6,630 nucleotides of DNA. Source: Candidatus Omnitrophota bacterium. Its GTDB lineage: Bacteria; Omnitrophota; Gorgyraeia; Gygaellales; Profunditerraquicolaceae. The DNA is taken from NCBI GenBank assembly GCA_016867095.1, contig VGKK01000062.1, positions 1-6,630 on the forward strand, in the 5' to 3' direction. Under the pieces are notes generated by a model. It made no database searches, had not been told where the DNA came from, and was given only the letters and a program-made list of their open reading frames with translations. Made by a program: the position numbers and the translations under genes. Positions within the stretch are counted from its first letter, which is position 1. The number at the start of each line of letters is the position of its first letter. This document shows positions 1 to 4,519 of the stretch, one piece after another.

Positions 1-322
1 TCCCGATGGGAAGCTTCGTAAGAAGCGACACCATCGGGACAAGCTCTCGGCACGGGTTCTCCCGCCAAGCATTTTTAAGTCTCGGGCGGGATCCCGCCTG
101 CTACTTAGAAGGAGGGCGGGAAAATCCCGTCAGGGTCATTAAATTTTAGGACAAGAGCTTTTTCCCGACGCCCTCATTTACTTCAGGCGTCGGGATCCCG
201 ATGGGAAGCTTCGTAAGAAGCGACACCATCGGGACAAGCTCTCGGCACGGGTTCTCCCGCCAAGCATTTTTAAGTCTCGGGCGGGATCCCGCCTGCTACT
301 TAGAAGGAGGGCGGGAAAATCC
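1..322. repeat. Tandem repeat, 195-bp period, two copies (1-127 and 196-322)
   Basis: Positions 1-127 recur without a mismatch at 196-322. Similarity then decays over the next 20 bases (128-147 against 323-342) and ends in a shared TAAATTTT. Each copy opens with a stem-loop: TCCCGATGG (1-9) pairs with CCATCGGGA (31-39), and GCTTC (13-17) pairs with GAAGC (22-26) inside it. Each also holds a perfect 14-bp palindrome, GGCGGGATCCCGCC (85-98 and 280-293), flanked by more CCCGCC/GGCGGG arms. The first copy starts at the window edge, so more copies may lie to the left. No ORF here has plausible protein character. It looks like a non-coding palindromic intergenic repeat, and its function is unknown. 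Confidence 0.9.
163..195. repeat. Perfect 10-bp inverted repeat between the two 195-bp copies
   Basis: TCCCGACGCC (163-172) and GGCGTCGGGA (186-195) are exact reverse complements around a 13-nt loop. Five Ts (159-163) precede the stem on the + strand, but no T-run follows it on either strand, so it does not look like an intrinsic terminator. It fills the spacer between the two identical 127-bp blocks and is probably part of the 195-bp unit, whose left end lies outside the window. Confidence 0.75.
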
Positions 323-333
323 GGTTGGGGACA

Positions 334-360
334 GTAAATTTTCGCAAAGCGAAAATTTAC
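334..360. repeat. Perfect 12-bp hairpin with a 3-nt loop
   Basis: GTAAATTTTCGC (334-345) and GCGAAAATTTAC (349-360) are exact reverse complements separated by AAA. The left arm begins where the second 195-bp repeat copy fades out. No T-run follows on the + strand. On the − strand the stem is followed by CTGTCCCC, so it is not a standard terminator in either direction. It could be an insertion footprint or a small palindromic element. Confidence 0.75.
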
Positions 361-380
361 AGAGCAATTGAGCAATGGAC

Positions 381-437
381 AATAGAACAATAGGCAAGCT
401 AAAACTCAAATTGCGGTCTATTTTCAATTGTTCTATT
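381..437. repeat. 11-bp inverted repeat in the AT-rich spacer
   Basis: AATAGAACAAT (381-391) is the exact reverse complement of ATTGTTCTATT (427-437), with a 35-nt loop. The surrounding bases 365-391 are a degenerate run of CAATTG/GCAATGG/CAATAG-like words, as in a decayed minisatellite. The right arm overlaps the possible −10 element at 434-439. No coding content is seen here. Confidence 0.55.
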
Positions 438-439
438 AT
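411..439 (+). promoter_or_regulatory. Possible weak promoter upstream of the 108-bp repeats and glmS
   Basis: TTGCGG (411-416) and TATTAT (434-439) are separated by 17 nt. The −10 matches TATAAT at five of six positions, but the −35 matches TTGACA only at TTG. If used, transcription would start near 446. All three 108-bp repeats would then lie in a roughly 325-nt 5' leader of glmS. The region is AT-rich, so a chance match is quite possible, and a promoter left of the window cannot be excluded. Confidence 0.22.
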
Positions 440-455
440 TCATAAGGTATTCCTA

Positions 456-769
456 CCCCGCTTCGTAAACACACAAAAATTCTCTTGCGATAATTTTTGT
501 GTACTGCGCGGAGTTTCGCTGGATGTCCGCCTGCGGCGGACGTATAGAGGTGCGTGCTCGTATCCCGCCTCGTAAGACATGGTGAAATTCTCTTACGATA
601 ATTTCACCATACTCGGCGGGATTTCGCTGGATGTCCGCCTGCGGCGGACGTATAGAGGTGCGTGCTCGTATCCCGCCTCGTAAGACATGGTGAAATTCTC
701 TTACGATAATTTCACCATACTCGGCGGGATTTCGCTGGATGTCCGCCTGCGGCGGACGTATAGAGGTGC
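456..769 (+). repeat. Three tandem copies of a 108-bp structured element
   Basis: The copies run roughly 456-563 (A, diverged), 564-671 (B) and 672-769 (C, cut short at glmS). Positions 514-661 recur perfectly at 622-769, a 148-bp direct repeat at 108-bp offset, which points to recent tandem duplication. Each unit has the same parts in order: a C-rich arm (CCCGCC 564-569, pairing with GGCGGG 615-620), TCGTAAGA (570-577), an 11-bp stem (579-589 with 600-610) whose loop carries TCTTACGA (591-598), a GTCCGCC-TGC-GGCGGAC hairpin (633-649), and AGAGGTG. Copy A has a different 11-bp stem sequence (471-481 with 492-502) that still pairs perfectly. The period equals 36 codons, so open frames through it are an arithmetical consequence. 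The strand given is that of the proposed leader RNA. Confidence 0.88.
762..768 (+). promoter_or_regulatory. Ribosome binding site of glmS, contributed by the 108-bp repeat
   Basis: AGAGGTG ends four bases before the glmS ATG at 773 and is complementary to the 16S rRNA 3' end at GAGGTG. It lies inside the third repeat copy. The same heptamer occurs at the equivalent positions 546-552 and 654-660 in the earlier copies, where no ATG follows. After it, copies A and B read CGTGCTCGTAT while copy C reads CTCAATG, so divergence begins exactly at the gene junction. The GC-rich hairpin 741-757 ends only four bases upstream. Confidence 0.7.
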
Positions 770-772
770 TCA

Positions 773-2611
773 ATGTGCGGGATAATTGGATATATCGGAG
801 ACAGACAGGCAGAGCCCATATTGCTCAACGGTTTAAAGCGCCTGGAGTACCGCGGTTATGATTCTGCCGGGGTGTGCGCGCTTTTAGAGAATAAGCGCGC
901 CTTGTCCGTGCGCAAAATTTCCGGCAAGGTCAGGGATTTAGAGGCGTTATTGAAAAAGCGCCCGCTTTCCGGCAGGCTAGCCCTGGGGCATGTGCGCTGG
1001 GCTACCCATGGCGCGCCGAACCAGATCAACGCCCACCCGCACCTGGACTGCGCCGGCGAAATCGCCCTGGTCCACAACGGCATTATTGAAAATTACGCCG
1101 CCTTAAAAGCTGGCCTCATTAAAGAAGGCCACCATTTTGTCAGCCAGACTGATACCGAAATAATCGCCCACCTGATTGAAAAATTCTATAAAGATATCCC
1201 GCTGGAAGAAGCGGTGCGCCAAGCGCTCAAGCTCCTGGTTGGTTCTTTTGCCATCGGGGTGATTTCTAAGAGAGAGCCTGACAAATTGGTAGGCGCGCGC
1301 GCCGGCAGCCCTTTGATTATCGGCCTGGGCAAGGAGGAAAATTTTCTGGCCTCGGATGTGCCGGCGATTTTAGAGCACACCCGGGACATTATTTTTTTAG
1401 AGGAAAACGAAATAGCGGTTTTGGCTGGGGCGGGATTTAAGATAACAAGCCTGGCCGGCGCAGAGATCACCAGGAAGCCGACACGCGTTAATTGGGATAT
1501 TGATCAGGCCCAGAAACAGGGCTATAGGCATTTTATGCTTAAAGAAATTAATGAGCAGCCCGGCATTACCGAAAAACTGCTCAAGGCCAGAATAGAAAAA
1601 GGTGCTCGCCGCGTTGTCTTTGAAGAACAGCGGATTGACGGGGAAAAATTAAAAAACATCAGGAATATTGCTATGGTTGCCTGCGGCACCGCCTATCACG
1701 CCGGTTTAGTGGGAAAATATGTTTTGGAATCTCTCTGCGGCGTGCCTGTGGCGGTAGATGTTTCCAGCGAATTCAGGTACCGCGACCTCCTGGTTGATTC
1801 GGATACCCTGGTGATTGCCATTAGCCAGTCCGGAGAGACCGCGGATACCCTGGCGGGGATAAGAGAGGCAAAAAAACACGGCTGCGCGGTATTGGCTATC
1901 TGTAATGTATTGGGCTCAACCTTAACCCGCGAAGCAGACGGCGTTATCTACACCCATGCCGGCCCGGAAATCGGGGTGGCCTCTACCAAGGCCTACACCG
2001 CCCAGCTGGCGGCGCTTTATTTATTTGCCTTATACCTGGCAGGGATAAAAAATATTTTAAGCGCAGAGGAGATAGTCCGGTATCTCGGCGCGCTGGAAAA
2101 AATCCCTAAATTGCAGGAAGCGGTTTTAAAGAGGCAGGACGCCATTGCCAGGCTGAGCCGGCGCCACTCTCATTTCGGCTCATTTTTATTTTTGGGCAGG
2201 AACGTTAATTATCCTTCCGCGCTGGAGGGGGCGCTGAAGCTGAAAGAAATTTCTTATATCCCTGCCGAAGGTTATGCCGCCGGAGAGATGAAGCATGGCC
2301 CCATTGCTTTAATTGACGAATACCGGGCAGTAGTCTGTATCGCGCCGGAATCCAGGTTTTACGAAAAGATGATTTCCAATATTCAGGAAGTCCTCAGCCG
2401 CCGCGGCAAAGTTATTGCCATAGCTACAGAAGGCGATACTAAAATTAAAGAGTTGACCCGGGAAGTAATTTATCTGCCCAAGGTAGAAGAGCTTTTTTCT
2501 CCCCTGGTAGTTGCCCTGTCTTTGCAGCTGTTGGCTTATCATATCGCGGTCAAGCGCGGCTGCGACGTGGACCAGCCGCGGAATTTAGCAAAATCAGTAA
2601 CGGTAGAATAA
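773..2611 (+). CDS. glmS: Glutamine--fructose-6-phosphate aminotransferase (isomerizing)
   Basis: This cytoplasmic enzyme converts fructose 6-phosphate and glutamine to glucosamine 6-phosphate and glutamate, the first step towards UDP-GlcNAc for peptidoglycan and lipid A. The 612 residues match the usual length of about 610. The N-terminal class II glutaminase domain (about 1-220) starts MCGIIGYIG, so Cys2 becomes the N-terminal nucleophile after Met removal. It carries HVRWATHG (73-80) and HNGIIENY (101-108). Two SIS sugar-isomerase domains follow (about 290-430 and 460-600), with CGTAYHAG (304-311), SQSGETADT (351-359) and ASTKAYTAQ (403-411). Glu492, His508 and Lys607 fit the known isomerase residues, and the C-terminus DQPRNLAKSVTVE is canonical. 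The start is fixed by Cys2 and the AGAGGTG just upstream. The gene is complete with no frameshift. The leader is not a recognisable glmS ribozyme, so the mode of control is unknown. Confidence 0.98.
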   Translation: MCGIIGYIGDRQAEPILLNGLKRLEYRGYDSAGVCALLENKRALSVRKISGKVRDLEALLKKRPLSGRLALGHVRWATHGAPNQINAHPHLDCAGEIALVHNGIIENYAALKAGLIKEGHHFVSQTDTEIIAHLIEKFYKDIPLEEAVRQALKLLVGSFAIGVISKREPDKLVGARAGSPLIIGLGKEENFLASDVPAILEHTRDIIFLEENEIAVLAGAGFKITSLAGAEITRKPTRVNWDIDQAQKQGYRHFMLKEINEQPGITEKLLKARIEKGARRVVFEEQRIDGEKLKNIRNIAMVACGTAYHAGLVGKYVLESLCGVPVAVDVSSEFRYRDLLVDSDTLVIAISQSGETADTLAGIREAKKHGCAVLAICNVLGSTLTREADGVIYTHAGPEIGVASTKAYTAQLAALYLFALYLAGIKNILSAEEIVRYLGALEKIPKLQEAVLKRQDAIARLSRRHSHFGSFLFLGRNVNYPSALEGALKLKEISYIPAEGYAAGEMKHGPIALIDEYRAVVCIAPESRFYEKMISNIQEVLSRRGKVIAIATEGDTKIKELTREVIYLPKVEELFSPLVVALSLQLLAYHIAVKRGCDVDQPRNLAKSVTVE

Positions 2612-2616
2612 GATAT

Positions 2617-2764
2617 CAAAAATCACAAATTACAATACACAAATCACAAACAATATGCAATTCCAAAATCCAAATACCAAAACTGGTATTTGCTGATTTG
2701 TGATTTTGGTCATTCGGTATTAGAATTTGTTTGTGGTTTGTAATTTGTATATTGGAATTTTTTT
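2617..2764. repeat. Long imperfect AT-rich palindrome between glmS and rsmI
   Basis: The core is CAAATACCA (2671-2679), the loop AAAC, and TGGTATTTG (2684-2692). Outside it, the left arm is rich in CACAAAT/CAAATTAC words, and the right arm carries matching ATTTGTG/GTAATTTG words with small gaps. For example, ACAAATTAC in the left arm matches GTAATTTGT in the right. The right arm ends in a seven-T run (2758-2764), one base before the rsmI ATG. A long hairpin followed by Ts could end glmS transcription, but pairing is imperfect and the Ts abut the next gene. It may instead be a dispersed intergenic repeat. No gene is seen in these 154 bases. Confidence 0.6.
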
Positions 2765-2765
2765 G

Positions 2766-3419
2766 ATGCTTTATATAGTTGCTACTCCCATTGGTAATTT
2801 GAAGGATATTAGCCTGCGCGCGCTGGAAGTTTTAAAAAGCGCGGACCTGGTTGCCTGCGAAGATACCCGCCACAGCAAAATTTTACTGACGCATTATGGC
2901 ATAAAAAGGCCTACTGTCAGCTATTACCAGCATAACCGCGTCACTAAGGGGGAATATATTCTGGGCCTGTTGAAACAGGGTAAAGATGTAGCTTTAGTTT
3001 CTGACGCCGGAATGCCAGGCATACTTGACCCGGGGTATCATTTGGTTAATCTGGCAATAAAAAATAATATTGAGCTGACAGTGATTCCCGGGCCGGCAGC
3101 CTTTGTCAATGCCCTGGTTCTTTCCGGCAAGCCCGCGCACGAATTTTTCTTTGCCGGGTTCCTGCCGAGCAAAAAGATTAGCCGCCGGAATAAGTTACAA
3201 GAATTATCCGCATTAGGATGCACAGTGGTTTTTTACGAATCCTGCCACCGGATTTTGGCCGCTTTAGAGGATGTGCAGGAGGTCTGCGGGGACAGGCAGG
3301 TTGCGGTTGCCCGGGAGCTGACTAAGAAATTTGAAGAAGTAAGGCGCGGCCCTGCCGAAGAAGTCCTTTTATATTTTAAGAAAGAAAAACCCCGCGGCGA
3401 ATTTGTGGTAGTTTTATAA
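2766..3419 (+). CDS. rsmI: 16S rRNA (cytidine(1402)-2'-O)-methyltransferase, short form
   Basis: RsmI methylates the ribose of C1402 in the 16S rRNA decoding centre, using S-adenosylmethionine. From the ATG at 2766 the protein has 217 residues and begins MLYIVATPIGNLKDIS, the typical family N-terminus. An upstream TTG at 2727 is in frame, but its 13 extra residues come from the AT-rich palindrome and look non-native. Family motifs in order are ATPIGNL (6-12), ACEDTR (30-35), LVSDAGMPGILDPG (77-90), VIPGPAAFVNAL (106-117), FLPSKK (132-137), VFYESCHR (155-162) and VARELTKKFEEVRRG (181-195). The protein stops at GEFVVVL, the last strand of the tetrapyrrole-methylase fold. The small C-terminal helical domain of RsmI proteins near 280 residues is absent. 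The start has only a weak GGA (2754-2756) nine bases upstream. Confidence 0.94.
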   Translation: MLYIVATPIGNLKDISLRALEVLKSADLVACEDTRHSKILLTHYGIKRPTVSYYQHNRVTKGEYILGLLKQGKDVALVSDAGMPGILDPGYHLVNLAIKNNIELTVIPGPAAFVNALVLSGKPAHEFFFAGFLPSKKISRRNKLQELSALGCTVVFYESCHRILAALEDVQEVCGDRQVAVARELTKKFEEVRRGPAEEVLLYFKKEKPRGEFVVVL

Positions 3420-3420
3420 A

Positions 3421-3459
3421 ATGCCTTTCAAAAATATGCCCTTTCAAAAATATGCCCTT
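3421..3459. repeat. Short direct repeats abutting the pyr promoter
   Basis: ATGCCTTTCAAAAAT (3421-3435), ATGCCCTTTCAAAAAT (3436-3451) and a partial third copy ATGCCCTT (3452-3459) follow one another directly. The third runs into the TTGACA −35 element at 3458. This may be replication slippage just after the rsmI stop, or a pair of protein-binding or upstream-promoter sequences. The sequence alone does not decide. Confidence 0.6.
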
Positions 3460-3486
3460 GACAAGAGATAGCCGGGATGGTATATT
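3458..3486 (+). promoter_or_regulatory. Housekeeping-sigma promoter of the pyr operon
   Basis: A perfect TTGACA (3458-3463) is followed after exactly 17 nt by TATATT (3481-3486), five of six matches to TATAAT. This is the best promoter in the window and predicts a start near 3492-3494. It sits just after rsmI and about 90 bp before an intrinsic terminator, as expected for an attenuated leader. Repeated AAAAAT tracts upstream could act as an UP-like element (inference). Confidence 0.8.
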
Positions 3487-3511
3487 TATAAAAATCAATC
3501 AGGGCCTTTAA

Positions 3512-3533
3512 GCCGAGCTCATGAGAAGCTGGC
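3512..3533 (+). promoter_or_regulatory. Candidate PyrR-binding anti-antiterminator hairpin
   Basis: GCC (3512-3514) pairs with GGC (3531-3533), and AGCT (3516-3519) pairs with AGCT (3527-3530), leaving G3515 as a bulge and CATGAGA as the loop. From memory, the PyrR RNA consensus is ARUCCNGNGAGGYU. TCATGAGAAGCT (3519-3530) matches its last twelve positions at ten, differing at one C and one G. The loop keeps the G-N-G-A core. The location, between a strong promoter and a terminator ahead of pyrR, is where the Bacillus-type system places this element. Whether PyrR binds it is inference. Confidence 0.5.
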
Positions 3534-3581
3534 AAGGTAAAATAAAATGCACTACCTTATTTTAAATAATCATTACCCTTG
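3533..3581 (+). promoter_or_regulatory. Possible antiterminator pairing in the pyr leader
   Basis: CAAGGTAA (3533-3540) can pair with TTACCCTTG (3573-3581) as eight base pairs with one bulged C. CTGGC (3529-3533) is also complementary to GCCAG (3591-3595) in the far terminator arm. Either pairing would disrupt the terminator stem, and each overlaps or touches the 3' arm of the candidate PyrR hairpin. A local alternative, AAAATAA (3539-3545) with TTATTTT (3557-3563), also exists. This is inference from complementarity alone. Confidence 0.35.
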
Positions 3582-3607
3582 GCAAGAAATGCCAGGGGTA
3601 TTTTTTT
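3574..3607 (+). terminator. Intrinsic terminator in the pyrR leader (attenuator)
   Basis: TACCCTTGGC (3574-3583) and GCCAGGGGTA (3591-3600) form a 10-bp stem with one G·U pair and a 7-nt loop, followed directly by seven Ts (3601-3607). It stands about 80 nt after the predicted start from the 3458-3486 promoter and 137 nt before pyrR. It would therefore attenuate the pyr operon and also stop any read-through from rsmI. Confidence 0.85.
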
Positions 3608-3611
3608 GGCG

Positions 3612-3658
3612 CAGAAAGCACACCCCGCTCTATGGGGCGAGCGGGTGCGTCCTTTCTG
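3612..3658. repeat. Stem-loop between the pyr terminator and pyrR
   Basis: CAGAAAG (3612-3618) pairs with CTTTCTG (3652-3658), and CCCGCTC (3624-3630) pairs with GAGCGGG (3639-3645). A few more pairs lie between them, and the loop is 8 nt. It begins four bases after the T-run of the terminator. It could be a dispersed palindromic element or a processing or stabilising hairpin in the pyr mRNA. No T-run follows. Confidence 0.6.
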
Positions 3659-3664
3659 GACAGC

Positions 3665-3735
3665 ACACCGGCCGATCCGCCCACTAAGGGCGCACTTGGC
3701 AAACCTTTATGCCAAGGTGCAATAAGGCCGGGTGT
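3665..3735 (+). promoter_or_regulatory. Three-way-junction-like fold covering the pyrR ribosome binding region
   Basis: The outer stem is ACACCGGCC (3665-3673) with GGCCGGGTGT (3726-3735), nine pairs and one bulged G. It encloses two hairpins: CGCCC/GGGCG (3678-3682 with 3688-3692) and GCACTTGGCA/TGCCAAGGTGC (3692-3701 with 3710-3720, one bulged G), which share G3692 at the junction. The only Shine-Dalgarno-like bases ahead of pyrR, GGGTG (3730-3734), lie in the outer stem, 10 nt before the preferred ATG. The fold could limit translation. It has no T-loop or CCA features of a tRNA. Confidence 0.5.
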
Positions 3736-3738
3736 TGA

Positions 3739-4311
<573 letters not shown>

Positions 4312-4327
4312 ACGTAAATTGCTGTCT

Positions 4328-4443
4328 GAATTTGACCCAGCACTAATTTTATACAACGCTTTAGTTAGCTCATATGGGCTCATTGGTATCAACCCCTATG
4401 AGATAGAGATAAGGCTTTATAAAAATTAGTGCCGGGTTAATTC
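4328..4443. repeat. Long stem-loop in the pyrR-pyrB spacer
   Basis: Positions 4328-4353 pair with 4418-4443 through about 24 base pairs, with one A·C mismatch, one G·U and two single-base bulges. An uninterrupted 11-bp run joins GCACTAATTTT (4340-4350) to AAAATTAGTGC (4422-4432). The loop region holds a second hairpin, CTCATA/TATGAG plus GGG/CCC (4369-4378 with 4394-4402). No T-run follows, and I see no PyrR-site consensus inside it. It is either a palindromic intergenic element or an RNA processing or stability structure in the pyr mRNA. Confidence 0.75.
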
Positions 4444-4510
4444 GCAGACGCCCTACGGGCTACAACTTACGTCGCCAGACGTAAGGATGCATGTTCCGTA
4501 AGTTGTCTGC
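4444..4510. repeat. Second stem-loop, with competing stems, directly before pyrB
   Basis: GCAGAC (4444-4449) pairs with GTCTGC (4505-4510). Inside are GCCC/GGGC (4450-4453 with 4457-4460) and two stems that share bases. One is CTTACGTC (4466-4473) with GACGTAAG (4478-4485), eight perfect pairs with a 4-nt loop. The other is ACAACTTAC (4462-4470) with GTAAGTTGT (4498-4506), nine perfect pairs, whose right arm also overlaps the outer stem by two bases. The element begins at the base after the preceding stem-loop ends and stops nine bases before the pyrB ATG. Confidence 0.7.
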
Positions 4511-4519
4511 TCATTAAAA

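Noticed and set aside
163..200. Intrinsic terminator at the 10-bp inverted repeat
   Set aside because: The T-run precedes the stem on the + strand, and no T-run follows it on either strand.
178..575. Short open frames on both strands (178-390 −, 375-575 +)
   Set aside because: They run through hairpins and repeat arms, have no start signals, and resemble no protein family I know.
456..769. CRISPR array
   Set aside because: The units are contiguous 108-bp copies with no unique spacers of constant length, and no cas genes are in view.
450..772. A glmS ribozyme (glucosamine-6-phosphate riboswitch)
   Set aside because: The location before glmS is right, but I find no match to the conserved ribozyme core, and the region is a tandem array of one 108-bp unit. 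A covariance-model search would settle it.
453..773. A − strand open frame of 106 codons with a 36-residue internal repeat (TSIRPPQADIQRN...)
   Set aside because: The repeat arises because the DNA period, 108 bp, is a multiple of three, so any stop-free copy stays open. The sequence is palindromic and structured, the residue pattern has no protein character, and no credible ribosome binding site was seen.
2727..2765. Upstream TTG start for rsmI giving 13 extra residues
   Set aside because: The extra segment is translated from the AT-rich palindrome, and the family N-terminus begins at the ATG at 2766.
3665..3735. tRNA or tRNA-like gene
   Set aside because: The branched fold has no TTCGANNC-type arm, no plausible anticodon loop and no 7-bp acceptor geometry.
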